Under the pieces are notes generated by a model. The model had not been told where the DNA came from. It saw nothing but the letters and a program-made list of their open reading frames with translations, and did no database searches. From assembly GCA_022703505.1 (NCBI GenBank), contig JAKLDN010000003.1, positions 248,001 to 312,000 of the forward strand: a stretch of 64,000 nt of DNA, in the 5' to 3' direction. The position numbers and the translations under genes were made by a program. This document shows positions 24,887 through 34,823 of this stretch, piece after piece. How positions within the stretch are numbered: position 1 is the first letter of the stretch; each line of letters begins with the position of its first letter. The DNA is from Spirochaetota bacterium (GTDB lineage Bacteria > Spirochaetota > Spirochaetia > Treponematales > UBA12059).

Positions 24887-27484
24887 GTGTCCATGGTGAA
24901 CCCGGAAGGAAAGCCCCGGAAGAGACTCCTCCTGGTCGAGGACGAGGCCCTGATCGCCCTGGCGGAAAAGAAGGCGCTGGAGAAATACCGCTACGACGTC
25001 CTTACGGTCGACACCGGGGAGGCCGCGGTCGAGGCCGTCGCGGGGGGGATCGACGCGGACCTCGTGCTCATGGACATAGACCTGGGACCGGGCATGGACG
25101 GAACCCAGGCGGCGGACCGGATCCTGGAGTTGCGGGACCTGCCGATCCTCTTCCTTTCCTCCCACACGGAACCGGAGATCGTGGAGAGGACGGAGAAGAT
25201 CACCTCCTACGGCTACGTGGTCAAGAACTCCAGTATCACCGTCCTGGACGCCTCCATCAAGATGGCCTTCAAGCTCTTCGACGCCGATCGGAAGACCCTG
25301 GAAAGTGAGCGCAAGCAGAACGCCCTGATCGCCAACATCTCCGACGTGATCGTGATCATCGGCCGCGACGGAACCAACAAGTACAAGAGTCCGAACATCC
25401 ACAAATGGTTCGGCTGGGAACCCGGGGAGGTCGTGGGAAGGCCGGCTTTGGACAACGTGCACCCCGACGACCGGGCCGCCTCCCGGGAAATCCTCGATCG
25501 GCTCATGTCCTCGGACGAAGGGACGACCGCGACCACGGAGACGCGATACCGTTGCAAGGACGGTTCCTACAAGTGGATCCGGATCACCCTGGTCAACATG
25601 CTCGACGATCCCGTGGTCCAAGGCATTCTCGGGAACTATCACGACATCACGGAACGAAAGCACGCGGAGCAGGTGAACGAATTCGAGCGGAGGTTCGCCG
25701 AGCGGCTCCTGGAAAGCATGCCCGGGATCTTCTACCTCTACACCTACCCCGAGCTTAGGCTGGTGCGATGGAACCGGGACCACGAGTCGTTGTTGGGATT
25801 CGAAGCCCGGGAAATGCAGAACCGCTCCATCTTCGAATGGCACGTGCCGGGCACTGAAGAGGCGATCCGGGCGGCCGTGGATGTGGCCATGGAGAAGGGC
25901 TTGAACCAGATCGAAGCCCCGCTGATCGCGAAGGACGGGCGGAGGATACCCTTCCTCATGACCGGAGTCCCCTTCGAATCGGAGGGACGCCGATACCTCA
26001 TGGGTATCGGAATCGACCTGACCGATTACAAGCGGATCGAGACCGAACTTCAGGAAAGCCGGTCCCGCCTTTCCGCCCTCTTCGGGGCCATGACCGAAAT
26101 GGTGGTCCTGCATGACCTGGTCTTCGACGAACACGGTCGTCCCGTGGATTACCGCATCATCGATTGCAACGAAGCCTATACGCGCGTCACGGGTATCCCC
26201 AAGGAGGAGGCCGTCGGCCGTCTGGGAAGCGAGGTGTACGGCTCGGATCCGGCGCCCTATTTGAAGGAGTTCTCGGACGTCGGTATCACGGGGATACCGT
26301 ACCATTATTCGACCTACTATGCCCCCATGCAGAAGCACTTCTCGATCTCCGTCGTCTCCCCCGGGACGAACCGGTTCGCCACGATCACCACGGACATCAC
26401 GCCCCTGAAGGAGGCCGAGACCAAGCTCCAGCTTCAGGTGGAGGAGTACGAAGTCCTCAACGAGGAGCTCCGATCCTCCACCGAGGAATTGAAGCGCTCC
26501 CACGAATTGTTGACCCAGTGCACCGAGGAACTGGACCGCTATTTTTCCAGCAGTCTGGACCTCCTGTGCATCGCGGACACGGACGGATACTTCCATCGAC
26601 TGAATCCCGAGTGGGAGAACGTCCTGGGGTATCGTATCGAGGATATGGAGGGACGGCGCTTCCTGGATTTCGTCCACCCCGAGGATCTGGACAGAACCCT
26701 CAAGGCCGTCTCCTCCCTCGATTCCCAGCACAGCATCCTGAATTTCGAGAACCGGTACCGGTGCAAGGACGGCTCCTATCGCTGGATCGAGTGGAGATCC
26801 CATCCCCAGGGGCGCCTGATCTACGCCGCGGCCCGGGACGTTACGGAACGGAAGCGGACGGAGGAGGAGCTCAAGCGGAGGGTCGAGGAAAAGGAGACCC
26901 TCCTCAAGGAAGTGCACCACAGGCTCAAGAACAACTTCGCCTCCATCGAAGCCCTGGTGTCCATGCAGGCCGCCGAGGTCCAAAGCCCGGAAGCCCGTTC
27001 CGCCCTGGGCGACACCCTCGGCAGGATCGCGGGAATGCGGATCCTCTACGAAAAACTCCTGGCCACGGAGCGATACGAGGAGAGCTCCGTGAGGGAATAC
27101 ATAGAAAGCCTCGTCGAATCCATGGAGGACGCGCTCTCGGTCCATGAGGGGATTTCCCTCCTGCCCCGGGTGGAGGACTTCCAGCTCCCGACGAAGAAGC
27201 TCTTCCCCCTGGGCATCATCGTGAACGAGCTCGTCACCAACGCCCTCAAGTACGCGTTCGAGGGCCGGGAGGCGGGGACCGTCGCGATCCGCCTGGAACG
27301 GATCGGTCCCTCCGCGACCCTGGAGGTCCGGGACGACGGGAAGGGCCTCCCGGAGGGCTTCCGGATCGAGGACAGCCGGGGATTCGGCATCACCCTGGTC
27401 CGCATGCTCGCGGAACAGCTGGGCGGAACCTTCTCCATGGAATCCGCCGGCGGGACCCGGGCGGAGCTGAGGTTCCCGGTATAG
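24887..27484 (+). CDS. hybrid sensor kinase: receiver, PAS repeats, HisKA_2-type kinase
   Basis: 865 residues, no membrane segment. An N-terminal receiver (LLLVEDEA; phospho-acceptor Asp63 in LVLMDIDLG; Lys in YGYVVKNS) is followed by about four PAS domains (starting near 145, 268, 390 and 550). A coiled linker leads to a HisKA_2/HWE kinase: EVHHRLKNNFASIEAL (His677/678), then ATPase motifs NELVTNALKYAF, DDGKGLP and GFGITLV. The receiver-first design is frequent in spirochaetes. GTG 24887 and ATG 24893 are both possible. It follows the cyclase gene by 13 nt and may sense a signal related to the operon. No output regulator is adjacent. Confidence 0.9.
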   Translation: MSMVNPEGKPRKRLLLVEDEALIALAEKKALEKYRYDVLTVDTGEAAVEAVAGGIDADLVLMDIDLGPGMDGTQAADRILELRDLPILFLSSHTEPEIVERTEKITSYGYVVKNSSITVLDASIKMAFKLFDADRKTLESERKQNALIANISDVIVIIGRDGTNKYKSPNIHKWFGWEPGEVVGRPALDNVHPDDRAASREILDRLMSSDEGTTATTETRYRCKDGSYKWIRITLVNMLDDPVVQGILGNYHDITERKHAEQVNEFERRFAERLLESMPGIFYLYTYPELRLVRWNRDHESLLGFEAREMQNRSIFEWHVPGTEEAIRAAVDVAMEKGLNQIEAPLIAKDGRRIPFLMTGVPFESEGRRYLMGIGIDLTDYKRIETELQESRSRLSALFGAMTEMVVLHDLVFDEHGRPVDYRIIDCNEAYTRVTGIPKEEAVGRLGSEVYGSDPAPYLKEFSDVGITGIPYHYSTYYAPMQKHFSISVVSPGTNRFATITTDITPLKEAETKLQLQVEEYEVLNEELRSSTEELKRSHELLTQCTEELDRYFSSSLDLLCIADTDGYFHRLNPEWENVLGYRIEDMEGRRFLDFVHPEDLDRTLKAVSSLDSQHSILNFENRYRCKDGSYRWIEWRSHPQGRLIYAAARDVTERKRTEEELKRRVEEKETLLKEVHHRLKNNFASIEALVSMQAAEVQSPEARSALGDTLGRIAGMRILYEKLLATERYEESSVREYIESLVESMEDALSVHEGISLLPRVEDFQLPTKKLFPLGIIVNELVTNALKYAFEGREAGTVAIRLERIGPSATLEVRDDGKGLPEGFRIEDSRGFGITLVRMLAEQLGGTFSMESAGGTRAELRFPV

Positions 27485-27487
27485 GAC

Positions 27488-28639
27488 ATGAACCTTGCGC
27501 CAGGAGGTATGGTGCGCATCGAAACCGTGGCTCCGGGAGACCGAAACGCGGTCCGCCGCTTCATCCGAGTCCCCTTCGACTTCCTCGCCGGGGAGGAGAA
27601 CTGGGTTCCTCCCCTGGCCGGGGAGCTCCGGGTCCTCCTCCGGCGGCGGCATCCCTTCTTCGAGCACTCCGACGCCGCATTCTTCCTGGCCTCCGAGCAC
27701 GGCCGGGACCTCGGCCGTATCGCGGTCCTGGATCACCGGGGCTACAACGGACACCACGGGACGCGCACGGCGTTCTTCTGCCATTTCGACGTCCGGGACG
27801 ACGGGGCCGCCGCCCGCGCCCTCCTTGACGCCGCGTCGGAGTGGGCGGCCATCCGGGGACTCGACCGCCTGATCGGGCCCAAGGGCTTCCTGCGCTCCGC
27901 CGGGCAGGGCGTCCTCGTCGACGGATTCGACAGGTTTCCCGCCACGGGCATCCCCTGGAATCCCCCGTACTACGCCGGGCTGCTCGAGGCCAGCGGCTTC
28001 TCCAAGGTGACGGACTTCCTGTCGGGATACCTGGACCGGAACCGGCCCGGGGACGGTCGCCTCTACCGGGTGGCCGAGATCGCCCGCAAGCGCGGCGCCT
28101 TCGAGATACTCGCCTTCCGCCGCCGGGGCGAGATCCGGCGGTGGCTGCCCGCGCTCAAGATCCTCCAGCACGAGGCCTTCGCGGACAATCCGAACTACGT
28201 GCCCTCCACGGACGGGGAGTTCGCCCTCATGTCCGAATCCATGATCTTCGCGGCGGATCCGTCGGTGGTCCGCTTCATCCTCCGGGACGGGGAGCTGGCC
28301 GGCTTCATGGGAGCCTTTCCCAACCTCGGCCGAGGAATCCGCAGGGCGGGCGGGGAGCTCCTTCCCCTGGGCTGGTACCACATCCTGAGGGAGAGGTCCC
28401 GCTCGAGGATCCTCGACCTGAACGGCCTGGGGATCCTCCCGAAGTTCCGGAAGATGGGAGGCGACGCCATCCTGTTCGCGGAGCTGGAGCGGCTGATCCG
28501 ATCCTCCCGCTACGAGTCCGTGGAGTTCATCCAGGTGGACGAGAGGAACTTCCTGTCCCGGTCCGGTATCGAGCACTTCGGGGTGGACTGGGCCAAGCGG
28601 CACAGGATGTACGGGAAGGACCTGGGAGGCCGCCGGTGA
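27488..28639 (+). CDS. GNAT-fold acyltransferase-like protein
   Basis: Up to 383 residues. The opening (FIRVPFDFLAGEENWVPPL) and the central LIGPKGFL, NPPYYAGLLEASGF and C-terminal LNGLGILPKFRKMGGDAILFAELE segments resemble the two-GNAT-domain proteins annotated only as acyl-CoA N-acyltransferases. The Q/R-x-x-G-x-G/A acetyl-CoA loop is not clear. Start alternatives: ATG 27488, or GTG 27512 with AGGAGG 4 nt upstream, which may be better. Its stop overlaps the GPH symporter start (GTGA), so the two products probably function together. Substrate unknown. Confidence 0.6.
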   Translation: MNLAPGGMVRIETVAPGDRNAVRRFIRVPFDFLAGEENWVPPLAGELRVLLRRRHPFFEHSDAAFFLASEHGRDLGRIAVLDHRGYNGHHGTRTAFFCHFDVRDDGAAARALLDAASEWAAIRGLDRLIGPKGFLRSAGQGVLVDGFDRFPATGIPWNPPYYAGLLEASGFSKVTDFLSGYLDRNRPGDGRLYRVAEIARKRGAFEILAFRRRGEIRRWLPALKILQHEAFADNPNYVPSTDGEFALMSESMIFAADPSVVRFILRDGELAGFMGAFPNLGRGIRRAGGELLPLGWYHILRERSRSRILDLNGLGILPKFRKMGGDAILFAELERLIRSSRYESVEFIQVDERNFLSRSGIEHFGVDWAKRHRMYGKDLGGRR

Positions 28640-30099
28640 CGCGTCTCGGTCTGGGACTCAAGCTGGCCTACGGGGCGGGGGATTTCGGGCGCGCCTGCTA
28701 CAACACCCTGCGGATGTTCTTCTACGCCATCTTCCTGACCGACGTCGTGGGCCTGGATCCTCTTCTCGCCTCCGGTGCGGCCCTGGTCGCCCTGGTCTGG
28801 GACGCGGTGAACGATCCCCTGGTGGGCCTGCTTTCGGACCGCGTCCGGACGCGGTGGGGGCGGAGGAGACCCTTCTTCCTCTGGTTCTCCGTGCCCTTCG
28901 GGCTTTCCTTCCTGGTCCTGTGGTGGGCCCCGCCCTGGAGCTCCCAGGCGGCCCTGGCGATCCACGTGACGGCGGCCTTCATGATCTCCGACACCTTCCA
29001 GACCCTGGTCTCCGTGCCCTACCTGGCCCTGGGTCCCGAGCTGGCGCCGGGCTACGACCAGCGCACCTCCCTCATGAGCTGGCGCATGTTCTTCAACCTG
29101 GCGGCCTCCCTGGTCGCCGCGGGCGCGGGACCCGAGCTGATCGACGCGGCGCTCGGGGCGGGGCTCTCGCTCCGGAGTTCCTATCTCGTGATGGGAGCCG
29201 TCTTCGGGGGCATCTCGACGGTGCCCTTCCTTCTTCTCTTCGCCGTGGCCCGGGAGGTCCCCGCGGCTCCGCCCGCGAGGGGCCCGGGCTTCCTGGGCAC
29301 CCTTCGGATCCTGGCGACCAACAAGCCCTTCGTCCTGGCGGGTTCGGTCTACGTGCTCAACTGGATCTGCTTCGACCTCCTGGCCCTCATGCTCCCGTAT
29401 TTCCTGCTATACTGGCTGGGGGGCGGCGACCTGCTGGCCAGGGTCTCCCTGTTCGGAGTCCGGCTCGCCCCGGAGACCGCGGCGTTCGGCATCCTCCTCG
29501 CGACGGCCATCCTGACTCTGCCGTTCTGGAACTCCCTCGCCAGGCACACCTCGAAGCGGTCCGCCTACCTCGCGGGCATGGGGCTCTGGGCGGCCGTGCA
29601 GGCGGTCATCGGCCTGCTGCCCCGGGACCGGCTCTCCTCGAGCCTCTGGGTGGCCGCGCTGGCGGGTCTGTTCACCTCTTGCGCCCACATCCTGCCGGAA
29701 TCCATGTTCCCGGAGGCGATAGACTGGGACGAGCTTCGCTCGGGGGAGCGCCGGGAGGGGTTGTACTACGGGGCCGTCACCTTCATACGCAAGCTGGCCA
29801 CGGCGATGGCCACCTTCCTGGCCCTCCAGGTCCTGGGGCGTTCGGGCTATGCGGCGCCCCCGGAGGGGGCCTTGGTCTTCGAGCAGTCCGCCTCCACCCT
29901 GTCCGCGATCCGGATCCTGACCGGTCCCGGGGTCATCCTGGTCCTGGTGCCCGTCATGCTCCTGGCCGCAAGGATTCCCGTGGACCGGCGGAGGCAGGGA
30001 CGGATCCGATCCCTGCTGGATCGGCGGCGTGCGCTCCGATCCAGCAGGTCCGGAAACATAGTGAAAAAAAAATATAGGGAGCTTGCCGACGGCGGTTAG
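28636..30099 (+). CDS. MFS / GPH-family cation symporter
   Basis: 487 residues with about 12 transmembrane helices. The N-terminal LKLAYGAGDFGRACYNTL and DAVNDPLVGLLSDRVRTRWGRRRPF are the hallmark GPH (glycoside-pentoside-hexuronide:cation symporter) loop 2-3, and MSWRMFFNLAASL fits loop 4-5. A polar, basic C-terminal tail ends at 30099. It probably co-transports a sugar, glycoside or sulphated compound with H+ or Na+. GTG 28636 overlaps the acyltransferase stop. It may also flip a lipid-linked sugar, as MelB-like relatives do; not decidable. Confidence 0.87.
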   Translation: MTRLGLGLKLAYGAGDFGRACYNTLRMFFYAIFLTDVVGLDPLLASGAALVALVWDAVNDPLVGLLSDRVRTRWGRRRPFFLWFSVPFGLSFLVLWWAPPWSSQAALAIHVTAAFMISDTFQTLVSVPYLALGPELAPGYDQRTSLMSWRMFFNLAASLVAAGAGPELIDAALGAGLSLRSSYLVMGAVFGGISTVPFLLLFAVAREVPAAPPARGPGFLGTLRILATNKPFVLAGSVYVLNWICFDLLALMLPYFLLYWLGGGDLLARVSLFGVRLAPETAAFGILLATAILTLPFWNSLARHTSKRSAYLAGMGLWAAVQAVIGLLPRDRLSSSLWVAALAGLFTSCAHILPESMFPEAIDWDELRSGERREGLYYGAVTFIRKLATAMATFLALQVLGRSGYAAPPEGALVFEQSASTLSAIRILTGPGVILVLVPVMLLAARIPVDRRRQGRIRSLLDRRRALRSSRSGNIVKKKYRELADGG

Positions 30100-30165
30100 A
30101 GATTCTATTATTGAGGTGTATACCATCAACTTAGGAAGCAGCGGATCGACAAGGAGGGGAGAGCC

Positions 30166-30624
30166 ATGAAGACCGTACGGGACATCCTGAAATCCAAGGG
30201 CGGGGAAGTCGTGACCATCGGGCCGGATTCCACGGCTCTGGCGGCTCTTACCCTGATGGCGGAGAAGAACATCGGTGCCATCATGGTGGTGGACTCCAAG
30301 GGCGACACGGTGGGCATCTTCTCGGAACGGGATTTTGCCCGGAAGATCATCGTGAAGGGCCGCGAATGCGAATCCACTCCGGTCAAGGACATCATGACCA
30401 AGAACATCACGTACGCCGAACCCGACACCACCATCGAGGCGTGCATGAACCTCATGACCGACGGACGGTTCCGCCACCTTCCCGTGAAGGACAAGGGCAA
30501 GCTCGCGGGGGTCATCTCCATCGGGGACGTCGTGAAGGCGCTGATCAAGGAACAGGGCAAGATCATCGCCGAACAGGCCTTCGAGATCGGCCAGAACGAG
30601 AGGAAGTCCGGCGGAGTCATCTAA
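30166..30624 (+). CDS. CBS-domain pair protein
   Basis: 152 residues forming one Bateman module: two CBS domains (about 8-65 and 72-130), seen in AEKNIGAIMVVDSKGDTVGIFSERDFARK and MTDGRFRHLPVKDKGKLAGVISIGDVVKA. Such stand-alone proteins bind adenine nucleotides and modulate partners. AAGGAGGGGA lies just before the ATG. It is monocistronic in appearance: its TAA stop is also the first arm of an inverted repeat. Confidence 0.92.
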   Translation: MKTVRDILKSKGGEVVTIGPDSTALAALTLMAEKNIGAIMVVDSKGDTVGIFSERDFARKIIVKGRECESTPVKDIMTKNITYAEPDTTIEACMNLMTDGRFRHLPVKDKGKLAGVISIGDVVKALIKEQGKIIAEQAFEIGQNERKSGGVI

Positions 30625-30705
30625 CGTAGGGATGACAAGCTTCTAGCTTGTCATCCCTACGTTAAGCAATTTCTTGGAAAAGCGAGAGCTTTTCCGAGAA
30701 ATTGC
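30622..30705. repeat. two adjacent long inverted repeats without T tracts
   Basis: First: arms 30622-30640 and 30646-30664, 19 bp and perfectly complementary (TAACGTAGGGATGACAAGC and its reverse complement) with a 5-nt loop. The first arm includes the CBS stop codon. Second: arms 30666-30683 and 30688-30705, 18 bp with one G-T wobble and a GAGA loop. Neither is followed by a run of T, so an intrinsic terminator is unlikely. A dispersed repeat or mRNA-stabilising structure is more plausible. Confidence 0.9.
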
Positions 30706-30738
30706 ACTACCAAGGAATACATCGATTAAGGCGATTTC

Positions 30739-31518
30739 ATGAAGAACATACTCAAGGAAAAACTCGCGGCCGGTGCGCGCCCCGTCGGGACCTTTTTCGA
30801 GCTCGGCTCGGAGTCCGTGGTCGAGGCCCTGGGAAAAACGGGCCTCGATTTCCTGATCGTCGACAACGAGCACGGTCCCTTCGAGGCGGAACGCACCGCG
30901 GATTTCGTCCGTGCCGCGGAGCTGGCCCGCATAGCCCCCCTGGCCCGGGTCCGGGAGATCAGCCGGCCCGCGGTCCTGAAGCTTCTGGACGTGGGTGTCC
31001 AGGGGATCATCGTCCCCGACGTCCACACCCCGGATCAGGTGAGGGCCCTGGTGGACTATGCGAAGTTCTCGCCGGTGGGAAGGCGGGGTTTCTGCCCGAC
31101 CCGGAAGGACGGTTGGGGCTTCGATTACCCCGCCACCGAGGATCTCCGCACGAACATGGCGTACTGCAACGCCGAGACCCTCCTCATCCCCCAGTGCGAG
31201 ACCGTCGGCTGCCTGGAGAACATCGAGGCCGTCGCGGCGACGGAGGGGGTGGACGGAATCTTCATCGGCCCCTTCGACCTTTCCATATCGATGGGCATCC
31301 CCGGGCAGTTCGAGCACCCCGACTTCCTTCGTGCCCTGGGACGGATCCGGGACGCGTGCCGGGCCGCGGGAAAGTTTTCCATCTACTTCACCGTCCGGGA
31401 GGACAAGGTGGCGGAGGGTTTCCGTGTTGGATTCGACGTCATGACCTACAGCCTGGACGCCCGGATCCTCATCCAGGCCTACCGGGACGCGCTGGATCGC
31501 ATCCGGAAAGATATCTGA
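30739..31518 (+). CDS. HpcH/HpaI family aldolase
   Basis: 259 residues. Class II pyruvate-type aldolase or lyase of the HpcH/HpaI/GarL family: FLIVDNEHGPF, LLDVGVQGIIVPDV, PQCETVGCLENIEA and IFIGPFDLSISMGIPGQF are the family blocks with the acidic metal ligands. It cleaves 2-keto-3-deoxy sugar acids or related 4-hydroxy-2-oxo acids to pyruvate and an aldehyde. It stands alone, 33 nt after an inverted-repeat element and upstream of glnS, so the substrate is not indicated by context. Confidence 0.92.
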   Translation: MKNILKEKLAAGARPVGTFFELGSESVVEALGKTGLDFLIVDNEHGPFEAERTADFVRAAELARIAPLARVREISRPAVLKLLDVGVQGIIVPDVHTPDQVRALVDYAKFSPVGRRGFCPTRKDGWGFDYPATEDLRTNMAYCNAETLLIPQCETVGCLENIEAVAATEGVDGIFIGPFDLSISMGIPGQFEHPDFLRALGRIRDACRAAGKFSIYFTVREDKVAEGFRVGFDVMTYSLDARILIQAYRDALDRIRKDI

Positions 31519-31520
31519 TC

Positions 31521-31550
31521 TTGACCCGTCCCCCCCTCGGGGGGCATAGT
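31521..31550 (+). promoter_or_regulatory. glnS promoter
   Basis: TTGACC (31521-31526), 18 nt and CATAGT (31545-31550), giving a leader of about 32 nt containing AAGGAG. The spacer holds a CCCCCC/GGGGGG inverted pair. Confidence 0.5.
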
Positions 31551-31588
31551 CTACCTGCCGCGCCCCTGAAGCGCGGTAAGGAGTTCCC

Positions 31589-33307
<1,719 letters not shown>

Positions 33308-33329
33308 GCGGCTCGGAGGTAGAACCTAG

Positions 33330-33359
33330 CGGGGGTCCTACGAGACCCTCGTTTTTTTT
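33330..33359 (+). terminator. rho-independent terminator after glnS
   Basis: Stem 33330-33337 with 33344-33351 (8 bp including one G-U), 6-nt loop, then eight T (33352-33359). Confidence 0.88.
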
Positions 33360-33392
33360 CCCAACCACAGCGGCATATCCGCGTACTGCAGG

Positions 33393-33935
33393 GTGACGAT
33401 GCGGGACGATGCGGCGGACTCCAGGTTCTTGGCTCACCTCGATTTCCGGGAACTCTGCCGCGAGTGGCGCCCCCGGGCGGCCGCGTATTGCCGGGTCTTC
33501 CGGGGGCTGTCGGACCAGGACCGGGAGGATGTCGTGGGGGAGGCCCTTGCCCGCGCCTGGGCCGCCCGGGACCGGTTCGATCCGGCCCGTCCCTTCGCAC
33601 CCTGGTTCCTCACGATCGTGAGGCGGGCCGCCCTGGACGCCCTGGCCCGTCCGGGACGCCGCATCTCCCCCGAATGCGTCGACGACGTCCCATCCCCGGT
33701 CCCGGGGGCGGAGGAGGCGGCGGTCCGGGATTCGGAGGCCGAATTCGTCCGCCGCTTCGTGGCGGCCCTGGATCCGCGGGACCGGGAGCTCGCCAGCCTG
33801 GTGTACGGACAGGATTTGTGCCTGGCGGACGCGGCACGAACTACGGGGATTCCCGTCGGTACGGTAAAATGGAGGCTCCACGAAATTCGGATCGCCCTGC
33901 GCAGGGAATGGGAGAGGGAGAATGGAGAACGGTAG
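33393..33935 (+). CDS. ECF-type RNA polymerase sigma factor
   Basis: 180 residues. Region 2 is seen in LSDQDREDVVGEALARAWAARDRFDP and region 4 in LDPRDRELASLVYGQDLCLADAARTTGIPVGTVKWRLHEIR, a helix-turn-helix. There is no region 3, as in ECF factors. The start may be GTG 33393 or ATG 33399; neither has a strong ribosome site. It overlaps the next gene, a likely anti-sigma factor, by 14 nt, the normal ECF pairing. Confidence 0.9.
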   Translation: MTMRDDAADSRFLAHLDFRELCREWRPRAAAYCRVFRGLSDQDREDVVGEALARAWAARDRFDPARPFAPWFLTIVRRAALDALARPGRRISPECVDDVPSPVPGAEEAAVRDSEAEFVRRFVAALDPRDRELASLVYGQDLCLADAARTTGIPVGTVKWRLHEIRIALRREWERENGER

Positions 33936-34341
33936 GCGGATCGATCCGGATATCCTGCTCAGGCGGCATTTTTCCCGGGAGATCGAGGAAGAGAGAAATC
34001 TTCCGACATCCCGCGTGCAGCATGCGACTACCGATGTCGAGCAGGACGGCGCTTCCCGGTGGAACGATCGGCCCCCATCCAGGGCACCCCGACGTTCGGC
34101 GTGGTTCCAGGAGGCGGCGGCGGCCGCGGTCCTGGCGGCCTGCGTCGGTGCCGCCTTCCTCGCTGTTCCGGGGGAGAGTTCGACGGCGGCACCGGAAGTC
34201 CTGGGGGCAAAAGCCGTGATCGTGGGTCGATTGATCGAAACGAAACTGGTTTGGGCGGTATCGGAATTCGCGGATATGCGGGGTCCGGAACCGCAGGGAT
34301 TCGGTATTCCAGGACGATTCCGGGAAAAGGAGCGAAAATGA
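33922..34341 (+). CDS. single-span membrane protein, candidate anti-sigma factor
   Basis: 139 residues: a charged cytosolic N-terminus (1-58), one transmembrane segment (about 66-83, AAAVLAACVGAAFLAV), and a short outer tail. Size, topology and the 14-nt overlap with the ECF sigma gene fit an anti-sigma factor. The zinc-binding HxxxCxxC motif of ZAS-type anti-sigmas is missing, and I recognise no family, so this is contextual. It overlaps the next gene by ATGA. Confidence 0.55.
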   Translation: MENGRRIDPDILLRRHFSREIEEERNLPTSRVQHATTDVEQDGASRWNDRPPSRAPRRSAWFQEAAAAAVLAACVGAAFLAVPGESSTAAPEVLGAKAVIVGRLIETKLVWAVSEFADMRGPEPQGFGIPGRFREKERK

Positions 34342-34793
34342 AAGCGAAGTATTTCACGGGGATTTTCCTTACTCTCGCGGTGTCCGCCGCGATCGTCCTC
34401 ATGTCCGGGGGCACCCTTCCGACCTTCGTGGACGTGCCCACCTATCTGCTGCTGATCCTGGTGCCCGCGACACTCGCCTTCGCGTCCTGGCCTGTCCGGG
34501 AAATCGGCCGGGCCTTTTCCGCGCCCTTCGATCCCGCCGCCGCCCGGAATGACCTGGAGAAATCCCGGCTCTTTTTCCAGGACTTACGGAAATGGCTGTA
34601 CACCGCCGCCGGACTCGGAACCATGCTGGGTTTGGTGAGCATCCTGGTCTTCGCGGACGGCGAACACCTCGACCGGCTGGGCAGGAATCTGGGAGTCATG
34701 CTACTCTGCGTGACCAACGCGTTCCTGTTGGCCTTGATGGTTCCCCTTCCGCTGGAGTCGATCGTCCGCCGGCGGCTCGCGGAACTCGCATAG
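34338..34793 (+). CDS. small MotA-like inner-membrane protein
   Basis: 151 residues with four predicted helices (about 6-22, 33-49, 88-106, 119-137). The segment GGTLPTFVDVPTYLLLILVPATLAF resembles the start of MotA (GG....ID.PS..I..GG), and the four-helix plan is the same, but the large cytosolic loop between helices 2 and 3 is only about 35 residues. It is coupled to the anti-sigma candidate by ATGA. It may be a stripped-down relative of MotA/ExbB without a known partner. Function unknown. Confidence 0.55.
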   Translation: MKAKYFTGIFLTLAVSAAIVLMSGGTLPTFVDVPTYLLLILVPATLAFASWPVREIGRAFSAPFDPAAARNDLEKSRLFFQDLRKWLYTAAGLGTMLGLVSILVFADGEHLDRLGRNLGVMLLCVTNAFLLALMVPLPLESIVRRRLAELA

Positions 34794-34823
34794 GGATTCC
34801 GGGGGCGCGGAAGGAGCATCCGG

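Noticed and set aside
24821-28603. Very long open frame on the minus strand (over 1200 codons) opposite the kinase, acyltransferase and symporter start
   Set aside because: It is antisense to genes with clear domain motifs, its translation is a low-complexity mix of Asp, Gly, Val, Leu and Arg typical of G+C-rich shadow frames, and it has no ribosome site or recognisable domain.
30622-30705. Two rho-independent terminators after the CBS gene
   Set aside because: Stems are long but neither is followed by a run of T; reported as inverted repeats instead.
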